Positions 18,240-28,303 of a stretch of DNA of 64,000 nucleotides are shown here, piece by piece. Source of the DNA: Pectobacterium brasiliense (GTDB taxonomy: Bacteria > Pseudomonadota > Gammaproteobacteria > Enterobacterales > Enterobacteriaceae); assembly GCF_016950255.1 (NCBI RefSeq), contig NZ_JACGFN010000001.1:2480001-2544000 (forward strand), given 5' to 3'. Each line of letters begins with the position of its first letter. Position 1 is the stretch's first letter. A program made the position numbers and the translations under genes. The notes beneath the pieces are model-generated. The model saw only the letters and a program-made list of their open reading frames with translations, searched no databases and was not told the DNA's origin.

Positions 18240-19748
18240 GTGTTAAAGGGTCGGAAACTATTTAGCCTTAGCGCCATCGTACTAGCCGCCAGCGGCTGTG
18301 CCGTAACCACCCAGCCGATCAGCAAGGTCGAAAGCGGGCAACGCAGCCAGCAGGACCAAGTCGCCATGTTCAGCCAGCAGGAGCCCGTCACGGCACCGAT
18401 CACGCTGTATGATGCTATGGCACGTGCGCTGAAATACAACCTCGAGTCACGCTTAAAAGTGATGGAATATGCACTGAGTCAGCAGCAACTGGAACTGGCA
18501 CGTTACGATATGCTGCCCAGGATCGCCGCATCGGCAGGCTACGTGGGGCGTAATAATATGAGTGCCTCCAGCAGCCGCAGCGTTGAAACGGGACGTACCT
18601 CTCTGGAACCGTCCACCTCGCAGGATCGTGACCGCGACGTGGCCGATCTGACCATGGTATGGAACGTGCTCGACTTTGGCGTCAGCTACGTGACCGCCCA
18701 GCAAAAATCGGATCAGCGCTGGATTGCCGAAGAGCGTAAGCGCAAAGTCGTGCACACCATCCTGCAAGACGTGCGATCCGCCTACTGGCGCGCCGTGGCT
18801 GCCGAACGCTTGTTGGGACAGATTGATGGCCTGATTGCCCGCGTCAACACGGCACGTGACGCAAGTGAGCACATGTCATCACAGCAGATTGGCGATCCCA
18901 TTGAAGCGCTGAGCTATCAACGCGCGCTGATCGATGCTACACGACAGTTGGAAGAACAGCGTCGCGCACTGTCGCTCGCCAAAACCGAGCTGGCAACCTT
19001 GATGAATCTGCCATTGGATACGGCCTACAAGCTCGCGTTGCCACAAAGCGGTGACGAGACCGTGCCGCAGTTGAATGTCGATGTGAAAGTGCTGGAAGAA
19101 GCGGCGCTAGTCAGTCGCCCGGAACTGCGCGAGCAGGATTATCAGGTGAGAATTCATGCCGCTGAAACCCGCAAAGCGCTGCTGCGTATGCTGCCCGGCG
19201 TGGAAATCAGCGCAGGCGGCCACTATGACAGCAACTCCTTCCTGGTCAATAACAGTTGGGCTGACGTCGGCGTAAAAGCCACTTGGAACCTGTTCAATCT
19301 ATTGTCTGGCCCAGCCGCGCGTAAAGCCGCTCAGGCTAACGAATCCGTGTCGGAAATGCAGCGTCAGGCGATGTCACTGGCAATTATGGCACAGTTGTAC
19401 ATCGCTCGAGCCAACTTCAATGAGGCTCAGCGACAATATAAAACCAGTTCAGAATTACGTAATCTTGACACTAAAATCGTCGAACAGCTTAGAAACCGCT
19501 ATAAGGCTAACAGTATTGGTGAATTGCAGTTGATTCAAGGTGAGTTGAACGCCCTCAACGCCAGTTTGCGTCAGGATCTGGCTTATGCAGAACTACGCAA
19601 TACTTACGGCCAGATATTCTCGACGATCGGACTGGATTTGCTACCGAAAACACTTCCGTCCACTAACCTTGCAGATATCAGTCAGGCACTGCGTCAATCT
19701 GACACCAACTGGCAACAGGGTAAAATCAGTACCTTACAATCGTTCTGA
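18240..19748 (+). CDS. TolC-family outer-membrane channel lipoprotein
   Basis: 502 residues from GTG 18240, chosen because GAGGAG lies seven bases upstream and the protein then begins with a lipoprotein signal whose lipobox AASGC ends at Cys20. Upstream in-frame codons would only add a basic leader. The body has the duplicated outer-membrane-efflux pattern: YDAMARALKYNLESRLK opens the first helical repeat, LDFGVSYVTAQQ marks the first strand region, and WNLFNLLSGPAARKAA the second. Length and lipidation fit the NodT/OprM-like branch. It sits about 110 bp after the giant gene on the same strand and ends in a strong hairpin. It is the obvious outer-membrane exit for the adaptor-protease locus, with no competing transporter nearby. 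Confidence 0.82.
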   Translation: MLKGRKLFSLSAIVLAASGCAVTTQPISKVESGQRSQQDQVAMFSQQEPVTAPITLYDAMARALKYNLESRLKVMEYALSQQQLELARYDMLPRIAASAGYVGRNNMSASSSRSVETGRTSLEPSTSQDRDRDVADLTMVWNVLDFGVSYVTAQQKSDQRWIAEERKRKVVHTILQDVRSAYWRAVAAERLLGQIDGLIARVNTARDASEHMSSQQIGDPIEALSYQRALIDATRQLEEQRRALSLAKTELATLMNLPLDTAYKLALPQSGDETVPQLNVDVKVLEEAALVSRPELREQDYQVRIHAAETRKALLRMLPGVEISAGGHYDSNSFLVNNSWADVGVKATWNLFNLLSGPAARKAAQANESVSEMQRQAMSLAIMAQLYIARANFNEAQRQYKTSSELRNLDTKIVEQLRNRYKANSIGELQLIQGELNALNASLRQDLAYAELRNTYGQIFSTIGLDLLPKTLPSTNLADISQALRQSDTNWQQGKISTLQSF

Positions 19749-19795
19749 TAGCCGTGTGGCAATCGCGTATTGCCACCGCCATTCTTTACCCGATC

Positions 19796-19824
19796 GATAA
19801 AGGGCAGCGATGCTGCCCTTTATC
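19796..19824. terminator. Bidirectional hairpin between converging TolC-like and NRPS genes
   Basis: A perfect 13-bp stem: GATAAAGGGCAGC at 19796-19808 pairs with GCTGCCCTTTATC at 19812-19824 around GAT. A second 8-bp hairpin (GTGGCAAT/ATTGCCAC, 19756-19776) lies just upstream. It separates the export locus from the siderophore operon. Confidence 0.8.
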
Positions 19825-19828
19825 ATTT

Positions 19829-21931
19829 TCAGACGTCCGTCAGGCGCTTGCGATCGACTTTACCGCTGCCAGTTTTAGGCAACTTGTCGAGCACCACAAT
19901 GCGTCCCGGCACCATGTAAGCCGGTAAGAACTGATGCAATTGCTTGCGCAGTGCCAGCTTGGTCATCTCCGAGCCGGATTTATATTCCACGTAGCCGACC
20001 AGCACCGCCTCGTCCCCTTCCCCCTGAAGTTTGACGGCCGCATCCTGCACCTGCTCGATCCGCTTCAATTGCGCCTCGATCTCCCCTAATTCGATGCGGA
20101 ATCCCCGTAATTTCACCTGATCGTCGAAACGACCCAGATACTGATAGCGATCGTCCGCCAGCAGCCGGACTTTATCGCCGGTGCGGTACATTCGCTGTCC
20201 AGACTCCGCCTGCTGAATAAAACGATCCTGCGTCAGATCGTCACGCTGCCAGTATCCGCTGCTCAGCGCTTCACCGAGAATGCACAGTTCGCCGACCATC
20301 CCTTCCGACAGCGGATGACGATCGTCATCGATCACCAGATGCTGATAGCCCGCCAGCGTGTTGCCGAGCGCGACCGTGTGCTGGTTCTCCAACGCGGCAC
20401 CATCAATCTGCGCCATCTGCGACCAAATTGTCGCTTCGGTTGGTCCATAGCAATTCCACAGCGTCTTACAACGGCTGACCAAGCGCTGTGCCAGTCGCAG
20501 ATCCAGCGCTTCACCGCCGCACAGCGCCACCAGATCGGGTTTACCCTGCCAGCCCGCCTTGAACATCATGCGCCAAAACGCGGGCGTGGCCTGCAATACG
20601 TTGATTTTCGGTCGAGCCTGCAAATACGCCGCGACCGCCTGCGGATCTTTGTATTCCTCATGCGTAGTCAGATGCTGCACGCCGCCGACCCACAGCGGCG
20701 CAAACACTTCCAGCATGGAGATATCAAACGCCAGCGTGGTAATCAGCAGCCAGTTGGCGTTATCCGTTAAAGCCAGCCGATCTACGCTGGCATGAATAAA
20801 GGTTTGCAGCGCCCGCTGACCAATCACCACGCCCTTTGGTTTCCCCGTCGAACCGGAGGTAAACATCATGTAGGCCGCGGTTTCCGGTCCACCGGTCCAC
20901 GCCAGCTGTACGCTCGCCGTGGAATCGCTGGCGGCATACGGTAAATCACACAGGTTTAGTATCGGACAGTCAAACGCCAGCGAACCGCCGGTATAGCCGT
21001 CCTGCAAGACCGCTGCCAGCGCCGCTTCCTGCTGAATCGCCTGTAGACGCTCTCCCGGAAAATCCGGCTCCAGCGGCACAAACGTCACCTGAGAAAACAG
21101 GCAGGCCAGCAGCGCCGCCACGGTGTCAGGCTGACGACTAAGGTGCAGCCCCACGCGCTGACCGGCCGTCACCCCTTGCGCCGCCAGCGCCTGTTGGATC
21201 AGCGCCACGCGTTGCAACAGTTCCCGATAGCAAATTTCGCGTTCCTGAAAGGCGATCGCCACACGATCCTGACGTGTTTCCTCAGTAAGACGCGCCAGCA
21301 GTTCATCATGCAGCGCGGGCATCGCCGCCCTGTGCGGTAGCGGTGCCACCAGCGGACTGAGGCGAATCTGCGCCAGCCGCTCCCAGCGAGAAGCCAGCAG
21401 GCCATCAAGTAGCTGCGTGAGATCGCAGGCCATACGCTGTAGCTGCCGATTGTCGAACTGCCCATCAGGCGCGGTCAGAATGACCCGATCGTGCTGAACC
21501 TGCACGATGAGCGCCACATTCTGAGCTACGGCAGGTAACGATGCCTTCTCCCCCACGATCAGCAGGCTGCTAAACAGCGCATGCTGGTTATCTGCTGCCA
21601 GCATCTCTGGCGCGGACAGCGGATCGCACGACGATCCCACGGCGGCGATCCACTCGTTAACGAGACGATCGCGCTGTTGAAAATTGGCGATCAGCGGCCT
21701 TACGCTGTCAGGAAGATCGCCTGTGACGAGCGCCATACACACCTGCTCTTCACCACTGTATTTGTACAGCAGCCAGCTCCACGCTGCGCTTACCAGCGAC
21801 GCAGGATAGTGCTTAATCAGTTCACTGCTGTGTCGCTGTTCACCGTGCGCGGCCCCAACCCGCTGCCCGAAGGCCGTGGGCTGTTGGATATCCGCCAGCG
21901 GATTCCCCACTGCTTCATCGTTCCCTGTCAT
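19829..21931 (-). CDS. amoH: Free-standing NRPS adenylation protein, AmoH-like
   Basis: 700 residues. The first ~190 look like the C-terminal part of a condensation domain, without an HHxxxDG motif. The rest is an adenylation domain with YMMFTSGSTGKPKG (core A3), NCYGPTEATIW (A5), YRTGDKVR (A7), GRFDDQVKLRGFRIELGEIE (A8) and a terminal GSGKVDRKRL (A10). No carrier or thioesterase domain follows. The protein must therefore load a carrier domain in trans, most simply the final carrier domain of the preceding 2117-residue NRPS, which lacks its own adenylation domain. Its start overlaps that gene's stop (ATGA), implying coupled synthesis. Pocket residues that can be read (Asp and Ile in FDIS, Leu in LEVF, Gln in LQATP, Ile-Trp after GPTEAT) resemble a glycine code. 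The symbol rests on gene order and architecture. Confidence 0.72.
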   Translation of the reverse strand: MTGNDEAVGNPLADIQQPTAFGQRVGAAHGEQRHSSELIKHYPASLVSAAWSWLLYKYSGEEQVCMALVTGDLPDSVRPLIANFQQRDRLVNEWIAAVGSSCDPLSAPEMLAADNQHALFSSLLIVGEKASLPAVAQNVALIVQVQHDRVILTAPDGQFDNRQLQRMACDLTQLLDGLLASRWERLAQIRLSPLVAPLPHRAAMPALHDELLARLTEETRQDRVAIAFQEREICYRELLQRVALIQQALAAQGVTAGQRVGLHLSRQPDTVAALLACLFSQVTFVPLEPDFPGERLQAIQQEAALAAVLQDGYTGGSLAFDCPILNLCDLPYAASDSTASVQLAWTGGPETAAYMMFTSGSTGKPKGVVIGQRALQTFIHASVDRLALTDNANWLLITTLAFDISMLEVFAPLWVGGVQHLTTHEEYKDPQAVAAYLQARPKINVLQATPAFWRMMFKAGWQGKPDLVALCGGEALDLRLAQRLVSRCKTLWNCYGPTEATIWSQMAQIDGAALENQHTVALGNTLAGYQHLVIDDDRHPLSEGMVGELCILGEALSSGYWQRDDLTQDRFIQQAESGQRMYRTGDKVRLLADDRYQYLGRFDDQVKLRGFRIELGEIEAQLKRIEQVQDAAVKLQGEGDEAVLVGYVEYKSGSEMTKLALRKQLHQFLPAYMVPGRIVVLDKLPKTGSGKVDRKRLTDV

Positions 21932-24900
21932 GACAGCGTTTCCTCATTGGCGGTAACCCTCGACTGTGCCAGATACCCGCTCAGCGTCTGCGGTGACGGG
22001 TAGCGCTGTAAAAGCGCCACACTCACTGGCTGCGCTAACGCACGGCTCAATGCCTGTGCCAGTGCAATACGCTGTAGCGAATCGACACCGCTTTCACACA
22101 GCGTCTGCGACCAGAGACCGGATTCACCGAGATGTAGCACCTGCGCCCACACGCGCAGCAGCGACTGGGCTGATGGCGTATCCGGCTGGCTAATACCGCT
22201 ATCTGCCACCGTTTTCTGCGCAACCACCGAGCCTGTCGCTTTCTCATGCCCGATAATCTCGGCTGGCTGCTGCGGCGCGCTATTGATCAGCGCCACCACT
22301 TCGTCATGCCAGCGCATCAGCACCCGACGCGCCTGCGCACTGTCCAGCACATCAGCGTCAAACTCGAAGCGCAGCAGCATGCAGCCCGCCAGCTCACGCA
22401 CCACCAAATTCAACGGCATCTCGACTTTTTCATAGGCGGCGGAGAACTCGGGAGATAACCGATGCGGATCGTCAGCGTGTTGGCCCTGTTCTGCTTTTGC
22501 GCCAGGCCGATTTTCATTAACGGGATAGTTTTCATAAATAAACAGGCTGTTGAACAGACGCGAGCGTCCGGCCGTCAGGGCAATCAGCGACTGCGTAGCA
22601 TGCTGGTTCATCGCCATCAGCTCATTCTGCAACTGCACCAGATGCTGTTGCAGCGATACCGGCTGCTGCCAGCTCAGCGCCAGCGGCAGGCTATTGATGT
22701 ACAGACCCACACTGCTCGCCACGTCCTCCACCGGACTTTCCCTGCCCGACAGCACATTCCCGACAATACTGACCGCATCGCCGGTCGACCGCGCCAGCAG
22801 CCGGTGCCAGGCGTATTGCGCAATAATGCTGTGCGTAACGCCCACCTCGCGGGCAAAGGCGATGAGTGCAGACTGATCCTGCTCATTCAGGCTCACGCCG
22901 GTGACCTGCGGTTCAACCTGTGTCAGATGCTGGCTGAGATCGGCGCGTTTCCCCGCCGCCGCAAACAGCATCGCGACATCGTTCGTCTGCGCCAGCAGCG
23001 GCTGCCGTTGCTGCCAGAAAGCCTCGACAGCGGACTGCTGCGCCACGGCGTGTAGCGCATAATCCACATAAGCACGATCCACCTGAATCGCGGATGTTTC
23101 GCCATGCATAAATGTTTCGCCGTTCATCAACATCTGATAATCACGGTGTACCGCGCCCAGCAGTTGCGGGCCGCTCCAGCCATCAATCACGCTGTGGTGA
23201 CAGCTCAGGAGCACCCGGTAATCCTGCTCACCCAAACGGAAACAGGCAATGCGCAACAGCGGCGGCTGCGACAAGTTAAATCCGGTGCGTAAATCCTGCT
23301 GGCGATAACGTTCGATGACAGCCAGTGGATCGGCCTCCTGCGCCACATCCTGATAGTAGAAAGGCAGGTCTGCCTGCGTCACAATCACCTGCACGCTGGC
23401 ACACTCACTTTCCAACGCGGCACGCAGCGCCGGGAAACGCTGAATCTGACGCTGCCATGCCTGACGATAGCCTTCCACATCCAGCGCCTGCGCATAGCGA
23501 ATCGGCGTTTGCAGATGATAAGCATCGTCCTGCGGGCAGCGCAGACGGTGATACAGCATTGACTGCTGGAGCGATGACAGCGGCAACAGCGTGTCGATGT
23601 CATAACGCTGCGACAGGCTATCGAGCTGCGTCTGGCTCAGCGTCACCGCCGGGAAGTCGCTGGGGGTAAAGACAGTGCCGTGACGTAGCTGTGCCAGACA
23701 GGCCTCCGTCAGCGCACGCAGATTCTCCATGAACCGCGCCATCAGACGTTCACTGTCGCGCTGGTTAAGGCAACCCACCTGACGCAGCGTCAGCTGTCCG
23801 CCCGCAATTCCGCCGTGAAGGCTGATAATCTCCGCCGGTTTATTCTCCGGCGAGACGCAGCCTCCCGGCGCGACATCCACCGGACGCCACACGCCAGCCG
23901 CCTGAACCGACAGCCCGAGATAGTTGAACACAATCGGCGATAGCGTCAGCGAACCGCCCTCCGGATGATGGTAGCGCAGCGGGTTAAACCCGACGCCTTT
24001 ATCCGGCACCTGACGCAGCTGTTCCTTGCTGGATTTAATCAGGGAAGCCCAGTCGGACCGATCTTGCAGACACACCGGATAGGTGCTGGTAAACCACCCT
24101 ACCGTGCGACTGACATCCAGCGTCGGATCAATCGCCTCGCGACCGTGCCCTTCCAGCATGATTCGGGCTTTATCGCCCCAGCCGAGATCGTTTAGCGTAC
24201 GGGTCAGCGCTGCCAGCAGCAGATCGCTGACGTCGGTATTAAAGGCACGGTTGGCCTCGCTCACCAGTTGACCTGTGGTTTCCTCATCCAGCGTCAGCAT
24301 CGCGGCGCTAGCCTGGCCCTGCGGATCTTTAGCCGCCATCAGCGCCGTCTGATCCACGCCGTCTTCCTGCGCCTGCCAGTACGTCAGCTGTTCCGCATGC
24401 TGTATGGCGTAGTTTTGCAGTGCCGCCCCCCACTGGCGATAGCTCGACGTTTTCGGCAGCAGCGGTTTACCGAGGTACAGCCGCTCCAGATCGTCGACCA
24501 GAATGCGCCAGGACACGGCATCAATCACCAGATGGTGAAAAGCGAGGAACACAGCCGTGTCCGCCTGCGGATGGTGGCGTACCAGTGCGGCGGCCATCGT
24601 TCTTCCCTGCGCGGGATCGAATTCACTCTGTAGCACGGTAAACGCCTGTTGCAGGCCGTCGTCACCGAGCTGACGATAATCCAGCGTCGACACCGCAGGG
24701 CAAGGCACATCCGTCAGATAGCGTTGCCCGTCCGCATCACAGGCCAGACGTAGCGCGTCATGCTGCACCATCAGCGCCTGCAACATCGTGGTAAGGCGTT
24801 CGGTATCCACGTCCGGCAGTTGGATCATCGCCGCCTGATTCCAGTGCTCAGGACGTGCCAGCGGCTGTTCCATAAACCAGCGCTGAATCGGCAGCAGCGC

Positions 24901-27900
24901 GAATTCGCCTTCCAGCGTGCCCTGCTCCGCCACAACACCTGTGTCACGATCATTTTGTGCCAGCACGCGACACAAACGCCGCACGCTTTTTGCTTCGAAA
25001 ACGTCTTTTACCGTGCAGACATAGCCCGCGCTGCGCAAGCGCGTCGTCAGTTGAATACTAAGGATGGAATCGCCGCCTAAGCGGAAGAAATCATCCTCAA
25101 CGCCCAACGGCGTATTCAGCACGCTGCGCCAAATCGCCAGTACGTCCGCTTCCAGCGGATTATCGGCTTCACCGTCGCCTTCACTTGCCTCCAGCACCGG
25201 CGGCAGCTGTTTCGTATCCAGCTTGCCGTTTGGCGTCAGCGGCATATCTTCGAGCAGAATCAGTCGGAACGGCACCATGTATTCTGGCAGGTGCTTCGCG
25301 ACATCAATCAGCACGGCGGCAGGTTCCGGTGTGCCGCAGCCCGCTTTCACCGTGCCATAGGCAACCAGCGCCGGACGGTTTCCGACCTGTGCCACAATGA
25401 CTTTAACCTGCTTCAGCGACGGACATACCGCCGCCAGCTGTGCCTCAATTTCACCCGGCTCAATGCGGTAGCCGCGCAGCTTAATCTGCTCATCAATACG
25501 GCCACAATATTCATAGTCGCCGTTGTTCAGCAGTCTGGCCTTATCACCCGTGCGATAGATACGCAGCGTCGCCGTGCTCTGTTCGGTGTTGTTCACATCA
25601 TTCAGCGTGATGTGTTCAAAGCGGCTGGCAGTCATCTGCGGCTGGTTGAGGTAGCCACGCGCCAGCCCAAGCCCCGCAAGACACAGTTCACCCGGCACGC
25701 CCGCCGGACACAGCTGCCCTGCTGCGTCCAGAATCAACGCCTGAATATGGGCGATAGGTTTCCCGATGGTCACAGGCTGACCTTTACGCAGACGGGCGCT
25801 CAACGCGGTGACGGTACACTCCGTCGGTCCGTACATATTGTACAGCGCGACCTTATCGGCCCAGTTTTCCACCACGGCGTTCGGGCAGGCTTCACCGCCC
25901 ATGCCAATGGCCTGAATGCCGTTAACGTGCTGTGGATCGAGAATCGACATCAGCGCCGTCGGCAGGATCAGGTGCGTCGCACCCGCCTGTTCGGCCTGCA
26001 CAATCGCCCGATCGTTGGGTTCGCCAAACGCCAGCGTGCCCCCGCTGCTCAGCGGCAGCAGCGTCGTCATGTTACCGGCGTCAAACGAGAGCGACATGCA
26101 GTTGAACATGGTGCTTTGCGGTGTGAAATCGATACGATCGCGATGATCGTCCAGCAGATTGATCAGTGAACCGTGTTCGATCATGACGCCCTTCGGCAGA
26201 CCGGTCGATCCCGAGGTGTAGATCACCTGTGCCAGCTGCTGTGCATGGCGCGGAATAGCTGGCGGTTCATCGCCCGGCAGATCGTGCCACTGCGCGACAA
26301 CCGTAGGATCGGTCAGATCGATGCACTGTTCGGCAGACCACTGCGCCAGCTGTTGCCCATCACCGCCGAGAATGACAGCAAGATTGGCATCGGTAATGAT
26401 GTGACGCAGCCGCTCCGGCGGATAGTCGGGATCCAACGGCACATAGGCTGCACCCGCTTTCCAGACGGCCAGCAGCGCAATGACAAAATAGCGATCGCGC
26501 TTCGCCAGCACGCCAACCAGCGACTGTTCGCCCAGCCCCTGACGGTGCAGCCAGTGCGCCAGCTGATTCGACTGCCTGTTCAGTTCAGCATATGTCAGCT
26601 TATCCGTGCGCTGTTCGCCGTCAAAGGCTATCGCCAGCTGCTGAGGATCGCGCTGGGCGATGGCTTCAATCACGTCGGTTACCGTCAGCTGCGGCTGCGG
26701 ATAGCTACGCGGTAGCTGCTGACTCTCCGCCAGCACGGCGGCAAAGCGATCCGCTTCCATCAGCGGCAGATGCCAGACGTCGGTTTCCGGTGCCTCAACC
26801 ACGGCCTCAATCAGCCGGATAAAACGGTCGGCGTAATATTGGATCGTCTGGCGCTCAAACAGCGCGGTGGCAAACAGCCAGTCCAGCCGAACTTCCCCCA
26901 TCAGCTCCGTCACCTTGACCGAAATATCGGTCTTGGCAGGCAGCACCGGCGACGTTTCCTCCGCCGCATCACAGCCGGGGATCAGATCGTTGAAATCCAC
27001 TTTGGCCTGATACACCAGCATCACTTGAAAGATCGGGTTGATCGCGGTGGTGCGATCGGAGCCGATCGCCTCGCTTAGCGCTTCAAAACGGTAAAGCTGA
27101 TGATCGAAAGCCGACAGATCCTGCTCGCGGCAGTATTGCAGGTAATCGACAAAGCGCTGTTGATCCTGCAACTGAGTGCGCAGCACGATGGTGTTAACGA
27201 AGAAGCCGACGACATCTTCAATATCTGGCCGCTCGCGATAGGCCAGCGGTGAACCAATGACGATATCTTTCTCGCCGCTAATCCGCGCTAGCATCAGGGA
27301 GAACACCGCATGCAACCCAATGAAGTTAGACGTATTGTAGCGCTGACACAGACGCTTAAATTTATCCCACAGATCGTTGTTGATCGCGGAGAAGATCACC
27401 TCACCGCCACTGTTCTGGTGTGCCGGACGCGGTTTATCCAGCGGCAGGCTGTGCACCTCAGGGATCCCCGTCAGCCGCTCAACCCAGAACGGTTTGAACT
27501 CGTTGTGGTAATCCAGAAACGACGCAGAATTGAACCAGTGTGCGTAATCGATATAGTTAAGCTGAGTCGGCTCGACGGGATGAGGCTGGCGGTTTTGACA
27601 GGCCAGAAAAGCCGGTTTGAAGTCCGCAAACATATTCTTCACCGACCAGCCGTCGGAAATAATATGGTGCTGGGTGATCATCAGAACGTGCACCCGCTCG
27701 CTCATCTTCACCAGCCGCACGCGGGTGAGATCGCCCGCCGTGAGATCGAACGGGCGGCTGATTTCCGCTTTCACCTGCTGCTGCAAGCGCGCTTCCCGCT
27801 CGGCTTCCGGCAGCAGTGAGAAGTCATCATGCTGTATCACAAACGGTTGATAGGCATCGATACGCTGTTCACCCTTACCCTGTTCATTGACCACAAAGCG

Positions 27901-28281
27901 GGTGCGCAGGCTGGCATGACGCTGCGCCAGCGCATCAAAGGCAAACTCCAGAGCGGGCACATCCAGCGTGCCGGTCAGGCGAAAATAGACCGGCATATTG
28001 TAGAGGTGTGACTGCTCTTCGTACTGTTCGATAAACCACAGTCCGCTTTGCGATGACGACAGCGGGCCAGACGTAGCATTCTGCGGCGTGATGGGGCGCT
28101 CAAACGCCTGCTGCGCTGTCAGGCAGCGCACAATGGCGTCTTTGTTTTCCTTAATCGTGCGCCCAATGTCTGCCGTGATCGCGTCTTTGTTAGACTGCGA
28201 AATCAGCTGTCCCTGTGCATTCAACGCCAGACGAACGCCCTGCCGTTCTAGCTGCTTTAACAGCGTTACGATATCTTTCAT
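21928..28281 (-). CDS. amoG: Non-ribosomal peptide synthetase, docking-C-A-T-E-C-T, AmoG-like
   Basis: 2117 residues. A TubC-type N-terminal docking domain (~1-55, LLKQLERQGVRLALNAQGQL) is followed by a condensation domain with HHIISDGWS near 208, an adenylation domain (VIYTSGSTGLPKGVMIEHGS, MYGPTECTV, ELCLAGLGLARGY), a carrier domain with GGDSIL near 1070, an epimerisation-type domain with HHLVIDAVSW near 1252, a second condensation domain with HHSVIDGWS near 1697, and a carrier domain with GVDSLQR near 2067. The epimerase predicts a D-residue. The second half-module has no adenylation domain, so the next gene probably supplies it. No thioesterase is present, so product release is unexplained. 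Amonabactin, the best comparison, contains dihydroxybenzoate, Lys, Gly and Phe or Trp (from memory), consistent with one D-amino acid. Confidence 0.8.
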   Translation of the reverse strand: MKDIVTLLKQLERQGVRLALNAQGQLISQSNKDAITADIGRTIKENKDAIVRCLTAQQAFERPITPQNATSGPLSSSQSGLWFIEQYEEQSHLYNMPVYFRLTGTLDVPALEFAFDALAQRHASLRTRFVVNEQGKGEQRIDAYQPFVIQHDDFSLLPEAEREARLQQQVKAEISRPFDLTAGDLTRVRLVKMSERVHVLMITQHHIISDGWSVKNMFADFKPAFLACQNRQPHPVEPTQLNYIDYAHWFNSASFLDYHNEFKPFWVERLTGIPEVHSLPLDKPRPAHQNSGGEVIFSAINNDLWDKFKRLCQRYNTSNFIGLHAVFSLMLARISGEKDIVIGSPLAYRERPDIEDVVGFFVNTIVLRTQLQDQQRFVDYLQYCREQDLSAFDHQLYRFEALSEAIGSDRTTAINPIFQVMLVYQAKVDFNDLIPGCDAAEETSPVLPAKTDISVKVTELMGEVRLDWLFATALFERQTIQYYADRFIRLIEAVVEAPETDVWHLPLMEADRFAAVLAESQQLPRSYPQPQLTVTDVIEAIAQRDPQQLAIAFDGEQRTDKLTYAELNRQSNQLAHWLHRQGLGEQSLVGVLAKRDRYFVIALLAVWKAGAAYVPLDPDYPPERLRHIITDANLAVILGGDGQQLAQWSAEQCIDLTDPTVVAQWHDLPGDEPPAIPRHAQQLAQVIYTSGSTGLPKGVMIEHGSLINLLDDHRDRIDFTPQSTMFNCMSLSFDAGNMTTLLPLSSGGTLAFGEPNDRAIVQAEQAGATHLILPTALMSILDPQHVNGIQAIGMGGEACPNAVVENWADKVALYNMYGPTECTVTALSARLRKGQPVTIGKPIAHIQALILDAAGQLCPAGVPGELCLAGLGLARGYLNQPQMTASRFEHITLNDVNNTEQSTATLRIYRTGDKARLLNNGDYEYCGRIDEQIKLRGYRIEPGEIEAQLAAVCPSLKQVKVIVAQVGNRPALVAYGTVKAGCGTPEPAAVLIDVAKHLPEYMVPFRLILLEDMPLTPNGKLDTKQLPPVLEASEGDGEADNPLEADVLAIWRSVLNTPLGVEDDFFRLGGDSILSIQLTTRLRSAGYVCTVKDVFEAKSVRRLCRVLAQNDRDTGVVAEQGTLEGEFALLPIQRWFMEQPLARPEHWNQAAMIQLPDVDTERLTTMLQALMVQHDALRLACDADGQRYLTDVPCPAVSTLDYRQLGDDGLQQAFTVLQSEFDPAQGRTMAAALVRHHPQADTAVFLAFHHLVIDAVSWRILVDDLERLYLGKPLLPKTSSYRQWGAALQNYAIQHAEQLTYWQAQEDGVDQTALMAAKDPQGQASAAMLTLDEETTGQLVSEANRAFNTDVSDLLLAALTRTLNDLGWGDKARIMLEGHGREAIDPTLDVSRTVGWFTSTYPVCLQDRSDWASLIKSSKEQLRQVPDKGVGFNPLRYHHPEGGSLTLSPIVFNYLGLSVQAAGVWRPVDVAPGGCVSPENKPAEIISLHGGIAGGQLTLRQVGCLNQRDSERLMARFMENLRALTEACLAQLRHGTVFTPSDFPAVTLSQTQLDSLSQRYDIDTLLPLSSLQQSMLYHRLRCPQDDAYHLQTPIRYAQALDVEGYRQAWQRQIQRFPALRAALESECASVQVIVTQADLPFYYQDVAQEADPLAVIERYRQQDLRTGFNLSQPPLLRIACFRLGEQDYRVLLSCHHSVIDGWSGPQLLGAVHRDYQMLMNGETFMHGETSAIQVDRAYVDYALHAVAQQSAVEAFWQQRQPLLAQTNDVAMLFAAAGKRADLSQHLTQVEPQVTGVSLNEQDQSALIAFAREVGVTHSIIAQYAWHRLLARSTGDAVSIVGNVLSGRESPVEDVASSVGLYINSLPLALSWQQPVSLQQHLVQLQNELMAMNQHATQSLIALTAGRSRLFNSLFIYENYPVNENRPGAKAEQGQHADDPHRLSPEFSAAYEKVEMPLNLVVRELAGCMLLRFEFDADVLDSAQARRVLMRWHDEVVALINSAPQQPAEIIGHEKATGSVVAQKTVADSGISQPDTPSAQSLLRVWAQVLHLGESGLWSQTLCESGVDSLQRIALAQALSRALAQPVSVALLQRYPSPQTLSGYLAQSRVTANEETLS

Positions 28282-28303
28282 GACTTGTCACTCTCTCAGC
28301 AAA

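Noticed and set aside
25291..26169. 292-residue plus-strand frame, and similar ones at 22462-23055, 26173-26715, 30577-31863 and 33352-34653
   Set aside because: All are antisense to NRPS or ent genes with recognisable motifs; their protein sequences are Arg/Gln/His-rich shadows.
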